From: Candidatus Dadabacteria bacterium UBA1144
Lineage (GTDB): Bacteria > Desulfobacterota_D > UBA1144
NCBI GenBank assembly: GCA_002311855.1
Contig: DCAB01000012.1
Span: forward strand, 441,759 to 505,758
Length of the DNA stretch: 64,000 nucleotides
Direction of reading: 5' to 3'
Shown here: piece by piece, positions 35,517 to 44,812 of the stretch
Layout of the letters: each line of letters opens with the position of its first letter
Position numbering within the stretch: the stretch's first letter is position 1
The notes under the pieces: model-generated
The model's database searches: none
Seen by the model: only the letters and a program-made list of their open reading frames with translations
Told to the model about the DNA's origin: nothing
Position numbers and translations under genes: made by a program

Positions 35517-36248
35517 ATGTTTTTAATACCTGCTATAGACATAAAAGACCAAAAATGTGTGAGACTTTTTAAGGGAAACTTTGAGAAAGAAACGATTTAT
35601 TCAAATAGCCCCCTAGATGTTTCAAGCAAATGGCAATCAGATGGTGCTAAATTGATACACATTGTAGATTTAGATGGTGCTCTTGAGGGTGAAAGTAAGA
35701 ATTTTCAACTTATACAGGCAATTCTCAAAAATAAAAAATGTGAATTCCAAATTGGTGGTGGAATTAGAGATTTGAAAACGATTGAGAGGTATATATCTAT
35801 TGGGGCAAAAAGAGTAATATTAGGGACATCAGCATTCGTTGATGAAGATTTCTTTCAAACAGCCTGTGAAACTTATGGTGATAAGATTGCCGTTGGTTTA
35901 GATATTAAAGATGATAAGATTGCAATTAAAGGTTGGAATACAAAAATTGACATGAAGATTAAAGATGCTATTTCAAGGTTTGAGAACTTGAAAGTCTCGC
36001 TAATAGTTCTGACATCTGTTGATAGGGATGGGACACTTGAAGGTTTTAACAAGAATCTTACTGAGGATTATTTGAAATTATCTAATATACCAATAATAAT
36101 ATCAGGCGGAATTAAGGACTGTCGAGATTTAAAGCAAATAAAATCTATGAATGATAAAAGAATTTACGGAGTAATACTAGGTAAATCAATATATGAAAAC
36201 AGAATAAATTTCAAAGATTGTATTAAGGAATATGGCGATGTTAGCTAA
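35517..36248 (+). CDS. hisA: Phosphoribosylformimino-5-aminoimidazole carboxamide ribotide isomerase
   Basis: Histidine-pathway Amadori isomerase with an eight-stranded barrel, 243 residues. The first Asp is in IPAIDIKDQKCVRL and the second in LTSVDRDGTLEG; IQIGGGIRD-like FQIGGGIRDL and IISGGIKD bind the two phosphates. A GTG codon sits immediately before ATG 35517; I take the ATG. hisF begins inside its end. Confidence 0.94.
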   Translation: MFLIPAIDIKDQKCVRLFKGNFEKETIYSNSPLDVSSKWQSDGAKLIHIVDLDGALEGESKNFQLIQAILKNKKCEFQIGGGIRDLKTIERYISIGAKRVILGTSAFVDEDFFQTACETYGDKIAVGLDIKDDKIAIKGWNTKIDMKIKDAISRFENLKVSLIVLTSVDRDGTLEGFNKNLTEDYLKLSNIPIIISGGIKDCRDLKQIKSMNDKRIYGVILGKSIYENRINFKDCIKEYGDVS

Positions 36249-36996
36249 AAGGATCATACCTTGTTTGGATATCGACAAGGGAAGAGTTGTAAAAGGAATT
36301 AATTTTGTTAATTTGATTGACGCTGGAAATCCTGTGGAAATTGCTGAGAGGTATAGTACGGAAGGGGCTGACGAGATTACCTTCTTAGATATAACAGCAT
36401 CGAATGAAGAAAGAAATATCATGATTGATACCATTGAAAGAGCAGCGGATAAAGTGTTCGTTCCTTTAACTATTGGAGGGGGAATACGTAATACTGAAGA
36501 TATAAGACTACTTTTATTGGCGGGAGCGGATAAGGTTTCGATTAATACTGCTGCAGTTAACGATCCAAATATTGTTACCGAATCTGCAAAAAAATTTGGT
36601 TCTCAGAGTATAGTTGTCGCAATTGATGTAAAAAAGAAAAGAAAGGGTTTGTGGGAAGTTTTTACCCATGGAGGTAGAAAACCGACGGGAATTAATGCCC
36701 TTGACTGGATAAAAAAAATGGAACGATATGGAGCCGGAGAAATTCTTCTAACATCGATGGATAGAGATGGAACAAAAAAAGGATATGATTTAGAAATCCT
36801 ATCTTTGATAAGTGAAACCATAACAATACCTGTTATAGCATCTGGTGGTGCAGGCAACTTGAAGCACATAGCAGACGCATTTGTTTTGGGTAAAGCTGAT
36901 GCTGCTCTTTGTGCGTCCATATTCCATTTTGGAGAGTACACTATCAGTGAGGTTAAAAATTTCTTATCAAAGCATGATATATTAGTTAGAAAATAA
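36238..36996 (+). CDS. hisF: Imidazole glycerol phosphate synthase cyclase subunit
   Basis: Makes imidazole glycerol phosphate with HisH-supplied ammonia; about 252 residues. Catalytic Asp residues are in IPCLDIDKGRVVKG and LLTSMDRDGTKKG; IGGGIRNTED and ASGGAGNLKH bind phosphate. ATG 36238 fits better than 36232 because AAGGA lies eight bases upstream of it. It overlaps hisA by 11 bases, and dgt starts three bases after its stop. hisH is not in the window. Confidence 0.94.
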   Translation: MLAKRIIPCLDIDKGRVVKGINFVNLIDAGNPVEIAERYSTEGADEITFLDITASNEERNIMIDTIERAADKVFVPLTIGGGIRNTEDIRLLLLAGADKVSINTAAVNDPNIVTESAKKFGSQSIVVAIDVKKKRKGLWEVFTHGGRKPTGINALDWIKKMERYGAGEILLTSMDRDGTKKGYDLEILSLISETITIPVIASGGAGNLKHIADAFVLGKADAALCASIFHFGEYTISEVKNFLSKHDILVRK

Positions 36997-36999
36997 AAT

Positions 37000-38040
37000 A
37001 TGAATATCCGTAGACGATTGGAAATTAACGAATCAAAGATTTTGTCCCCTTTTGCTTCTCTTAGTAGTGATACCAAAGGTAGATTACGAAAAGAAAAAAA
37101 ATGTAATTTAAGAACAGAATATCAAAGAGATAGAGACAGAATAATTCATTCAAAATCTTTTAGAAGGCTAAAAGATAAAACTCAAGTTTTTCTTGCTCCA
37201 TACGGGGATCACTTCAGAACTAGATTGACCCATGTTCTTGAGGTCGCACAGATTGCTCGAACGATATCTAGGTCTTTGGCCTTGAATGAAGATTTAACCG
37301 AAGCCATATCTCTTGGACATGATTTAGGCCATACACCTTTTGGACATGCTGGCGAACAGGCCCTTGACACAGTCCATCCAGGTGGATTTAGACATTATAT
37401 TCACAGTCTTAGGATTGTTGAATTACTCGAAAAGGAAGGAAAGGGTTTGAACTTAACACTTGAGGTTAAAGATGGAATATCAAAGCACTCAAAAGGTAAG
37501 GGACCTATGGTGAATAAAAAAATTCCAATTATGACTCTAGAAGGACAAGTTGTTAGGTTCTCAGATATCTTTGCTTATTTTACACATGATTTAGATGATG
37601 CTATAAGGTCATCTTTAATCAGAAAAAAAGATATACCTACTAGGCTACTTAAGTTTTTTGGGAATACGCATTCTCAAAGAATTTCTAAAGTTGTATCGGA
37701 TATCATCAATGAAACGAAAAAAAATTCTTTTAAATCAGCAACTATATCTAAGGAGCTTGAACGAAATCTTGTTTACATGAGAGATTTTTTATTTGAAAAA
37801 GTTTATTATCAGAAAAAAATTAAAGATAATTTTGAAAAAGCTAAACAAATCTTAATTGATCTATATAATTTTTTCCTATTGAATGATAAGAAACTTAAAG
37901 AGTTATATAAATTTAAAAGTGAAACTCATCAAAATGATTGTCGTGACTTCATCGCCGGAATGAGTGACGATTTTGCCCTTGAAATTCATAAGTCCATCTT
38001 TACACCCAAAAAATGGTCTTTCGTAGACTTTAAAGCATAA
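37000..38040 (+). CDS. dgt: Deoxyguanosinetriphosphate triphosphohydrolase-like protein
   Basis: An HD-domain dNTPase of 346 residues. RDRIIHSKSFRRLKDKTQV is the substrate/allosteric entry motif, RTRLTHVLEVAQ and LGHDLGHTPFGHAGE provide the HD metal site, and YFTHDLDDAI the last Asp. Members set dNTP pools. Cotranscribed between hisF and mqnA. The C-terminus is a little short compared with E. coli Dgt, normal for the type-2 family. Confidence 0.9.
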   Translation: MNIRRRLEINESKILSPFASLSSDTKGRLRKEKKCNLRTEYQRDRDRIIHSKSFRRLKDKTQVFLAPYGDHFRTRLTHVLEVAQIARTISRSLALNEDLTEAISLGHDLGHTPFGHAGEQALDTVHPGGFRHYIHSLRIVELLEKEGKGLNLTLEVKDGISKHSKGKGPMVNKKIPIMTLEGQVVRFSDIFAYFTHDLDDAIRSSLIRKKDIPTRLLKFFGNTHSQRISKVVSDIINETKKNSFKSATISKELERNLVYMRDFLFEKVYYQKKIKDNFEKAKQILIDLYNFFLLNDKKLKELYKFKSETHQNDCRDFIAGMSDDFALEIHKSIFTPKKWSFVDFKA

Positions 38041-38055
38041 GTTGTATATAGAAAT

Positions 38056-38856
38056 ATGATAAAATACCTTGGGTCAGTTCCTTTCTTAAATTCTAAACCC
38101 CTTACATATTTATTTGATAATAATTTTATTAGAAATTACAAAACCTATGAATATTACCCCTCGTCATTATTGGATCCTTTAATATCAGGAAAAGTTTTTT
38201 TATCATTACTTTCCATTGCTGATCATTTATCTAATAAGGATGTTCTTTCTCTGACAGATTATTGTATAAGTTCTTATGGAAAAGTCGGTAGTGTAATTTT
38301 GGTATCTAAATCAAAATTAAAAGATATAAAAAACGTAGTTCTAGATAGTAGATCTAAAAGCTCAAACATGCTTTTCAAGGTAATTCAATCCTCTTTTCTT
38401 AATATCGATGTTGATTATGAAATTAGAGAGCCAAAATTAAATATGAGAATGGAGCCTGGTGTCGGATATGTCATTATAGGTGATCTTAGTTTAGAGATTA
38501 TTTCGTTAGACCCAATAGGGATTAACACATATGACTTGGGAGAAATTTGGTTTAAGGAGACCGGATTCCCCTTTACATTTGGGACATACAATTATTTAAA
38601 TCCTTCTCCTAAAAAAGAAGAACTAGATTTTCTCGATAACTCTTATATGGAGGGTTCTAAAAATATTAATTCGATAATTGATGATTTCTTGATTGCTAAT
38701 CAACATAAAATAGAAAAAAAAATTGCCGAAGAATATCTAAATGAAAGAATCTTTTATAAAATTACAGATGATCATATCAAGGGCATCAATCTTTTTTTGA
38801 AACTCTCTTCGAAATTTGCAAATTGGAAAAAAAATAGTTTTAATAACAAAATCTAA
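38056..38856 (+). CDS. mqnA: Chorismate dehydratase (futalosine pathway)
   Basis: 266 residues resembling a periplasmic-binding-protein fold enzyme that converts chorismate to 3-enolpyruvylbenzoate. YLGSVPFLNSKPLTY is the family N-terminal signature, and GKVGSVILVSK, LDSRSKSSN and GLEWFKETGFPF-like EIWFKETGFPFTFG follow. Immediately before mqnD (three-base gap), which supports assignment. Confidence 0.88.
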   Translation: MIKYLGSVPFLNSKPLTYLFDNNFIRNYKTYEYYPSSLLDPLISGKVFLSLLSIADHLSNKDVLSLTDYCISSYGKVGSVILVSKSKLKDIKNVVLDSRSKSSNMLFKVIQSSFLNIDVDYEIREPKLNMRMEPGVGYVIIGDLSLEIISLDPIGINTYDLGEIWFKETGFPFTFGTYNYLNPSPKKEELDFLDNSYMEGSKNINSIIDDFLIANQHKIEKKIAEEYLNERIFYKITDDHIKGINLFLKLSSKFANWKKNSFNNKI

Positions 38857-38859
38857 ATT

Positions 38860-39693
38860 ATGTCAAAAAAAATTATCACTCTTGGACATAGTCCTGATGC
38901 AGATGATGCTTTTATGTTCTACGCAATTTCAAAAGGTATTGTTAAATCAGACAAGTTTGAATTTAGACATTTTATAAAAGATATACAAACTCTTAATAAA
39001 ATGGCAATAGGCAAAGAATTGGATACAACAGCTGTGTCTGCGTATGCCTACGTTCAATTATATGATAGCTATCGAATCATGGATTGCGGTGCAAGTATGG
39101 GAAATAGATATGGTCCAATAGTAGTTGCGAAACCCGGAACGAAGATGACAAAGGGGATTAGGATTGCAATTCCGGGAAAATCAACTTCAGCTTTCTTGCT
39201 TCTAAGGCTTTATTGTGATGATGCCAAGTTCGTGGAATACAATTTTGATGAAATTATGCCAGCGATAATTAACTCCGAAGTTGATGCTGGACTTATTATA
39301 CATGAAGGTCAAATTACTTTCGGAGCTTTTGGTCTAAATTTATTATTAGATATACCTAAACTATGGCACAATGAATGCAAATATCCGATACCTCTTGGCT
39401 TAAATGTTGTGAGCAGATCCTTAGACTTGGGGATTCAAATAGAAATCTCTAAAATGATTAAGCAAAGTATTTCATATGCTCTATCAAATACCGAGGAGGC
39501 TCTTGACTATGCAATGGAATTTGGTAGAGGCATATCAAGAGATATAGCAAAAAAATTTATTTTTATGTATGTAAACGAAGATACCTTAGATTTGAATTAT
39601 AGAGGTATCAACGGACTCAAATTCATGTACACCTCAGCCTTTACAAAAGGTTTAATTGAAAAGAATATAGAGCTTGATATTATTTTAACTTAA
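38860..39693 (+). CDS. mqnD: 1,4-dihydroxy-6-naphthoate synthase
   Basis: 277 residues. LGHSPDADDAFMFYAI at the N-terminus, TTAVSAYAYVQLYDSY, MGNRYGPIVVAK, IHEGQITFG and LGLNVVSRSL mark MqnD, which opens cyclic futalosine to dihydroxynaphthoate. Last gene of hisA-hisF-dgt-mqnA-mqnD. Its stop overlaps the convergent amidohydrolase by 14 bases. Confidence 0.93.
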   Translation: MSKKIITLGHSPDADDAFMFYAISKGIVKSDKFEFRHFIKDIQTLNKMAIGKELDTTAVSAYAYVQLYDSYRIMDCGASMGNRYGPIVVAKPGTKMTKGIRIAIPGKSTSAFLLLRLYCDDAKFVEYNFDEIMPAIINSEVDAGLIIHEGQITFGAFGLNLLLDIPKLWHNECKYPIPLGLNVVSRSLDLGIQIEISKMIKQSISYALSNTEEALDYAMEFGRGISRDIAKKFIFMYVNEDTLDLNYRGINGLKFMYTSAFTKGLIEKNIELDIILT

Positions 39694-40918
39694 TCGTCTC
39701 CCCATTAATCATTGATAGTTTTAAATCATTATTGTTTGAGTCAATTACGGACATAAAGGGGTTGTCATTTTTTATTCTAAAAGCTATTAAGTCGGCCTTT
39801 TTGTTTTTTTTTATTGTCCCTACCATATTCTCGATGCCGAGGGCTCTTGCTCCTCCTATCGTAGCTTTCTCCAGAACGATTTTCTCACAATTTTTCTTAG
39901 CAAATTTCTTTGAGTGGAGATACAAAGACTTAATTTCATCTAAAAAATTTATTGAAAAATTGCTAGATAATCCATCCGTGCCTAATCCAATATTCTTGTA
40001 TTTAAGGAAAAATTTTAAATTAGGTAACCTTTGATTTAAAAATAAATTACTTCGCGGGCATAGAACAACGCCATATTGCTCTCTCTCTAGTATTTTTAAG
40101 TCTGCTTTTATTAAATTATTCATATGCACTAGAAGTATTCTTTGTTTATTTTTATTAAGATTATTCAAGTAGGAAAGGGGAGAGTCACTTTTAATTTTTA
40201 TTTTTGGTCTTTTTGGTAACATTGGAAAAATTATATCTTCCAGGCCACTCTTCTTTTTTTGAATTAATCTAATCTCATCTCTACTTTCAGAGAGGTGAAT
40301 GCCGAGATTTATTTTTCTATTTTGAGCAATTTTGAATAGATTTTGCAATTTCTCAGTATCAAGTGTATAGATTGAGTGGGGGAACAGTCTTAAATTAAAC
40401 ATGCCGTTTTTATCTTTTCTGTCTAAATTAATCAATTTCCTAAAAAAACTTTTGTCGATATTCGGCATAGTTGAATTTACTACTTCAAAAAAATATACTG
40501 TCCTTATTTTACTTCTGATTATTTCTTGAAAATCTAGTCCATTATACGAACTTATCTGTCCAATGGTTGTAACGCCTGAATCAATTGATTCTTTTAGTGA
40601 TTTCCTAACAGAATTAATTATCATTTCTTTCTTAGAAGTTTGTTTTTTTAAATCTATAATTTGAGCTAGCCAGGAAGAAAACGAATTAAAAGGAATTAAT
40701 TTTCTTCTAATCCAATTTAATTCGAGATGGATATGAGCGTTAATAAACCCTGGCATTAATATGCAATCTTCCAAATTGATTATTTTATATTTATTTTTAT
40801 TGACTTCTGAATTGGGAAGAATATCTTCAATTTTGTCGTTATTGACTATGACCGAATACCCATACAAGGGTTGGCTGCCACAAAAAAGAATATATCTGGC
40901 CCTTAAAGCTTTTTGCAT
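39680..40918 (-). CDS. Amidohydrolase, probable aminofutalosine deaminase (MqnX-like)
   Basis: A metal-dependent deaminase of the TRZ/ATZ subgroup, 412 residues. Ligands are in FINAHIHLEL (HxH), LGIHLSES, ILLVHMNN and GLGTDGLSSN; KADLIAF near the end is the usual composite-domain strand. Because it faces mqnD, it may be the aminofutalosine deaminase needed when MqnE makes aminofutalosine. S-adenosylhomocysteine or methylthioadenosine deaminase are alternatives. It follows the DapF homologue by 33 bases on the same strand. Confidence 0.75.
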   Translation of the reverse strand: MQKALRARYILFCGSQPLYGYSVIVNNDKIEDILPNSEVNKNKYKIINLEDCILMPGFINAHIHLELNWIRRKLIPFNSFSSWLAQIIDLKKQTSKKEMIINSVRKSLKESIDSGVTTIGQISSYNGLDFQEIIRSKIRTVYFFEVVNSTMPNIDKSFFRKLINLDRKDKNGMFNLRLFPHSIYTLDTEKLQNLFKIAQNRKINLGIHLSESRDEIRLIQKKKSGLEDIIFPMLPKRPKIKIKSDSPLSYLNNLNKNKQRILLVHMNNLIKADLKILEREQYGVVLCPRSNLFLNQRLPNLKFFLKYKNIGLGTDGLSSNFSINFLDEIKSLYLHSKKFAKKNCEKIVLEKATIGGARALGIENMVGTIKKNKKADLIAFRIKNDNPFMSVIDSNNNDLKLSMINGETIKLK

Positions 40919-40951
40919 ATCTCCTACGGCTCCAAATACTGTACTTGACCT

Positions 40952-41785
40952 TTAAAAACTAATCTGACCCGAACAAATTTGTTCAACTGGTCCTTCCATT
41001 ACGAGATTGTAATTATCATCAATTTCGATAGACAAGATACCTCCCTGCATTTGGACATTTACTTTATTATCTAGAAGGTCTAATTTGTGGCCAACTGAGA
41101 CTACTGCACAGGAACTACTACCTGACGCTAATGTATAACCCGCTCCTCTTTCCCATATTTCGATTTTCACCTTTTTTCTTGAAACTATTTGAGCAAATTG
41201 TACATTTGTTTTGTTGGGAAACATTTTATTTTTTTCAATTAATGGCCCAAATTCAGTTGCGTCCTTAGGGCTTATTGTTTTTTTGAAAATCACACAATGA
41301 GGATTACCTACTGTTACAGAGGTAAAAATGAATTTTTTCTTTTTAATCCTTATTGTTTCATTTATAGCATATTTCATATGAGAGATTACAGGAATTTTTT
41401 TTGATTCAAAAACAGCCTGACCCATTTGAACTTTGACTAGACTAGACTTTTTACTGCTCTTGATTATTGCACATTTAACTAAGCCCCCTTTCGTTTCAAC
41501 GGTAAAAATTCTTTTTTTAGTATATCTATTATCGTATAAAAATTTTGAAAAAATTCTCAAACCATTTCCGCTTTTTTCTGCTTCTGAGCCGTCGGGATTA
41601 AAAATTTGCAAACCGAAATCAGCTTTTCTTGAGGGAACGAGTAATAATAGCCCATCTGATCCAATCCCAAAATTTCTATCACATATTTTTTTAATTAAGC
41701 CCTTATTTAGCTTACGGTTGAGTTCTTTCTTATCAATAACTATATAGTCATTGCCGAGTCCGTGAGATTTGATAAAATTGTTCAT
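40952..41785 (-). CDS. Diaminopimelate epimerase family protein with Ser/Ser active site
   Basis: 277 residues with the DapF duplicated fold. SHGLGNDYIVID, FNPDGSEAE and WERGAGYTLASG are recognisable. The two catalytic cysteines are replaced: the first motif reads EAEKSGNGLR where DapF has E-M-C-G-N-G, and the second reads YTLASGSSSCA where DapF has E-T-L-A-C-G-T-G. Codons are AGC and TCA, so each change is unambiguous. Either a divergent epimerase or another activity. Same strand, upstream of the amidohydrolase. Confidence 0.8.
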   Translation of the reverse strand: MNNFIKSHGLGNDYIVIDKKELNRKLNKGLIKKICDRNFGIGSDGLLLLVPSRKADFGLQIFNPDGSEAEKSGNGLRIFSKFLYDNRYTKKRIFTVETKGGLVKCAIIKSSKKSSLVKVQMGQAVFESKKIPVISHMKYAINETIRIKKKKFIFTSVTVGNPHCVIFKKTISPKDATEFGPLIEKNKMFPNKTNVQFAQIVSRKKVKIEIWERGAGYTLASGSSSCAVVSVGHKLDLLDNKVNVQMQGGILSIEIDDNYNLVMEGPVEQICSGQISF

Positions 41786-41893
41786 ATCCTGATTATATTA
41801 AACGATTTAGTTTGTGATAATAGAGTGAATTTGTAGATAAATAATTTTTTTTTGTATAAAATTAATCAATGCAACCATGGGAGGTTTTTTGTG

Positions 41894-42652
41894 ATGATTG
41901 AAAATATGTACGATGTTAAAGATAAAGTCGCAATCGTAACGGGTAGCTCAAGAGGTATAGGGAAGCAATGCGCTTTGGCTTTTGCTGAAGGCGGGGCTAA
42001 GCTTGTTCTTAATTATGTTAATAATCAAGAAGCGGCTGAGATTACAGCTGAAGAGGTAAGTGCTCTTGGCTCCGAAGCTATAATTGTCCAAGCCGATGTT
42101 AAGGACTTTGAGGCTTGCCAGACTTTGGGCGAACAGGCAATAAAAAAGTACGGGAAAGTTGATTTTCTGGTTAATAATGCCGGTATCAATAGAGATATAA
42201 CGTTTAGTAGAATGTCTCAGGAGCAGTGGAGCGAAGTTGTTAATACAAATTTAGGTGCTTTGTTCAATATGTGTAAGGCGGTCGTTCCACATATGAGGGA
42301 TGCTGGTTCTGGTGTAATTATTTCAATTTCTTCTATTATTGGTGAAACTGGCAATATTGGACAATCAAATTATGCAGCAACAAAGAGCGGTATGTATGGA
42401 TTTACAAAAAGCTTAGCCAGAGAACTCGCAAAAGATAATATTAGAGTTAATACCGTGTCACCTGGTTTTGTTGAAACTGACATGCTTCATACAGTACCAC
42501 CCGATCTTTTGGCAGGAATTAAGGATGATATTCCCATGGGAAGATTTGGGTATGCTGACGAAATTGCCTTAGCTGTGCTTTATCTATGTTCTACCGCGGG
42601 TTCTTGGATTACGGGTACAAATCTAAGTATCAACGGTGGGCATAATATGTAG
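41894..42652 (+). CDS. Short-chain dehydrogenase, FabG/PhaB-like 3-oxoacyl reductase
   Basis: About 252 residues. The NADPH motif is VTGSSRGIGKQCA, NNAGI(N) is present, the catalytic Ser is in ISSIIGETGNIGQ and Tyr/Lys in SNYAATKSG. VNTVSPGFVETDM and INGGHNM at the end are typical of FabG and acetoacetyl-CoA reductases. The open frame starts with a TTG at 41852, but GGGAGG at 41879-41884 favours GTG 41891 or ATG 41894. A monocistronic gene ended by a clear hairpin. Whether it serves fatty acid or hydroxyacyl-CoA metabolism cannot be told. Confidence 0.88.
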   Translation: MIENMYDVKDKVAIVTGSSRGIGKQCALAFAEGGAKLVLNYVNNQEAAEITAEEVSALGSEAIIVQADVKDFEACQTLGEQAIKKYGKVDFLVNNAGINRDITFSRMSQEQWSEVVNTNLGALFNMCKAVVPHMRDAGSGVIISISSIIGETGNIGQSNYAATKSGMYGFTKSLARELAKDNIRVNTVSPGFVETDMLHTVPPDLLAGIKDDIPMGRFGYADEIALAVLYLCSTAGSWITGTNLSINGGHNM

Positions 42653-42655
42653 TTT

Positions 42656-42689
42656 TTATTGTGGGAGACGATATGCTCTCCTACAATAA
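42656..42689 (+). terminator. Rho-independent-type terminator after the FabG-like gene
   Basis: TTATTGTGGGAGA and TCTCCTACAATAA form a 13-base stem (one G-T pair) around an 8-base loop, beginning four bases after the stop. A CATTTTCTT stretch follows. It ends 11 bases before the convergent CcsA-like gene stop, so it may act from both sides. Confidence 0.75.
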
Positions 42690-42699
42690 GAACATTTTC

Positions 42700-43491
42700 T
42701 TAGTAAATAAAATTGTGTGAAGGTAAATCAAGCAAATACATAAAAATGTATCCTGCCAGAATTGTTATAAAACCAGATATCGACAAATAAGAAATCCTAT
42801 AGCCGCTAATTTTGTAAATTGATCTTAATAAAATTAATAGGAAATAAATACTCCATGAAAGAACCGAAATTGTAGCAACAGTTCCGAACCAGTAACTTCC
42901 AATCTGATTTTTTGAGAGGACAAAACCCAATACGAGACCTATTGTCATAAGAGGAAAAGATAGCGAAATCAACAAGAAATTAACTTTTTCGATCAGATCA
43001 AGACTTGGCAGCCTGCCAATTTTATTAATTTTCTTATTTTTGATATTTTTATATTGATATAAAAACATTAGGCTAAATATTATAGAAACAAAAAGAATGG
43101 TATGAGAAAGTAGATTCAATAGTACATGAGATATTAATATTCTATTATTAAAAAGTAGATTATTACCCTCGCCTATATCAAAGATTATAGGAACAGTCAA
43201 AATGAAAGCTACTGGAGAAACAAAAAGTGAATATAAATTCTTAATGCTTGGTTTTATGAATAAGTAGCATGATATAGAAAGAAATAATGCTATTACAAAA
43301 AGATTTACCTCTAAACTTTTTGATGCATAGTTTACATCTTTAACAATCAATAGTATTGCTTGAACGGAAATCGCCATAATAAAAAGATAATGGCCAATCT
43401 TGGAAAATTTTATTTTCCCAGAGGCAACGTAATACAAAGTCAGTATGAACGATATTGCATAGAGAACCGGAACAAAAATCGTTGATTCCAT
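42700..43491 (-). CDS. CcsA/HemX/YpjD-like cytochrome c assembly membrane protein
   Basis: 263 residues with about eight membrane helices. HVLLNLLSHTILFVSII and SLDLIEKVNFLLISLSFPLM followed by TIGLVLG match the central region of the CcsA/HemX family; YWFGTVATISVLSW is the position of the WWD-like motif but lacks a true WWD. Roles in the family range from haem handling to cytochrome c assembly. It shares the A of TAATG with prfA, so it is coupled to it. Confidence 0.72.
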   Translation of the reverse strand: MESTIFVPVLYAISFILTLYYVASGKIKFSKIGHYLFIMAISVQAILLIVKDVNYASKSLEVNLFVIALFLSISCYLFIKPSIKNLYSLFVSPVAFILTVPIIFDIGEGNNLLFNNRILISHVLLNLLSHTILFVSIIFSLMFLYQYKNIKNKKINKIGRLPSLDLIEKVNFLLISLSFPLMTIGLVLGFVLSKNQIGSYWFGTVATISVLSWSIYFLLILLRSIYKISGYRISYLSISGFITILAGYIFMYLLDLPSHNFIY

Positions 43492-44555
43492 TAAATTGTC
43501 TCACTTATTTCTTTCTGATAATTCTTGGTTAATTCGTTGTTAAGTTCATCTAAATCACCGTCAAGAATATAATCGATTTTGTGAAAAGTTCGACTAAGCC
43601 TATGATCGCTTACGCGTCCTTGTGGAAAATTGTATGTTCGTATCTTTTCACTTCTGTCTCCAGCGCCAACTAAAGCTTTCCTCGTCTTAGACATATTTTC
43701 TTGTTGTTTTATTTGTTCATTTTCAAAAAGCTTAGCTCTTAATATTCTCATGGCTTTCTGTTTGTTCTTATGTTGAGACTTTGCGTCTTGATTCTGTATT
43801 ACAATGCCTGATGGTTCATGAGTAATTCTTATAGCGGAATCAGTCTTGTTAACATGCTGCCCACCCGCACCGGAGGCCCTATAGGTATCGATTCTTAAAT
43901 CTTTTTCATTGATTTCGATTTCTACTTCGTCTACCTCAGGCAAGACCGCAACGGTTGCTGTAGAGGTATGAACTCTGCCACTAGTTTCAGTAATAGGGAC
44001 TCTTTGAACTCTATGAACGCCACTTTCAAATTTCATAAAAGAATAAATATTTTCTCCCCTTATCGAAACAATTGCTTCTTTTGTTCCGCCAAGCCCCATT
44101 TCGTTCTTGTTGATTATTTCTGCCTTCCATCCTCTGCGTTCCGCATACCTCAAGTACATTCTCAATAAATCGCTTGCAAAAAGTGCCGCCTCATCTCCCC
44201 CGGCTCCAGCTCTTATCTCTAAAATGACATCTTTTGAATCCATGGGGTCTTTTGGTTTAAATTCATCTTGAATTTTCTCTTCAATGTTTTTAAGTTCCTT
44301 ATTTAAATTCTTTAATTCTTCTTGGGCTAGTTCTGCCAACTCTATGTCTTTAGATAGTTCCTGATTCTCAATTATCATATGTTCTACTTCTTGAAGCTGC
44401 AAAAAGAGTGCTACCATTTCAGAAATTTGACTTCTTTTTTTTGAAAGTTCTTTGATAGAATTAGAATTTAGATTTGGTGATGAAAGCTGTAAATCAATAC
44501 TACTAAGCTCTTTTGATAAATCTTCTAGTTTTTCTCTGACTTTTTGCCCTATCAT
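43491..44555 (-). CDS. prfA: Peptide chain release factor 1
   Basis: 354 residues. The GGQ loop is RASGAGGQHVN. The codon-recognition region VPITETSGRVHTST is of the RF1 (P-x-T) type, reading UAA and UAG. LEIRAGAGGDEAALFA is the domain-2 signature. No frameshift is seen. Divergent from zapB with a 47-base gap. The usual partner prmC is not adjacent. Confidence 0.94.
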   Translation of the reverse strand: MIGQKVREKLEDLSKELSSIDLQLSSPNLNSNSIKELSKKRSQISEMVALFLQLQEVEHMIIENQELSKDIELAELAQEELKNLNKELKNIEEKIQDEFKPKDPMDSKDVILEIRAGAGGDEAALFASDLLRMYLRYAERRGWKAEIINKNEMGLGGTKEAIVSIRGENIYSFMKFESGVHRVQRVPITETSGRVHTSTATVAVLPEVDEVEIEINEKDLRIDTYRASGAGGQHVNKTDSAIRITHEPSGIVIQNQDAKSQHKNKQKAMRILRAKLFENEQIKQQENMSKTRKALVGAGDRSEKIRTYNFPQGRVSDHRLSRTFHKIDYILDGDLDELNNELTKNYQKEISETI

Positions 44556-44602
44556 ATAAAAACCCGGCTTGCAAACTCTTAACTATGGGATAGAATTATA
44601 TC

Positions 44603-44812
44603 ATGGATATCTTTGATATCCTTGATAATAAGGTTAAGGATGCCGTAGAGCAAAAACTGAAATTGGAGAATAGGGTATCGAGTTTAGAGAAGGAGATTAA
44701 AAGATTAAATAAGGATTGTCTAGACTTAAAAACGAAAGATACTGCCTGTAAAGATGAGATTGGCTCTGTTCTTAGTGAATTAGATAGAGCGGTAAAAGAT
44801 TTAGATATTTAG
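44603..44812 (+). CDS. ZapB-like coiled-coil cell division protein
   Basis: 69 residues, nearly all heptad coiled coil (DNKVKDAVEQKLKLENRVSS, LEKEIKRLNKDCLDLKT). By itself this is weak evidence, but the order small coiled coil, ZapA-like protein, formyl-THF cyclo-ligase and rny is known from Deltaproteobacteria where the first is called ZapB. Its stop overlaps the GTG of the next gene (TAGTG). Confidence 0.55.
   Translation: MDIFDILDNKVKDAVEQKLKLENRVSSLEKEIKRLNKDCLDLKTKDTACKDEIGSVLSELDRAVKDLDI

Noticed and set aside
41852..41893. TTG start for the FabG-like gene
   Set aside because: A GGGAGG just before GTG/ATG at 41891-41896 and the family N-terminus place the start there.
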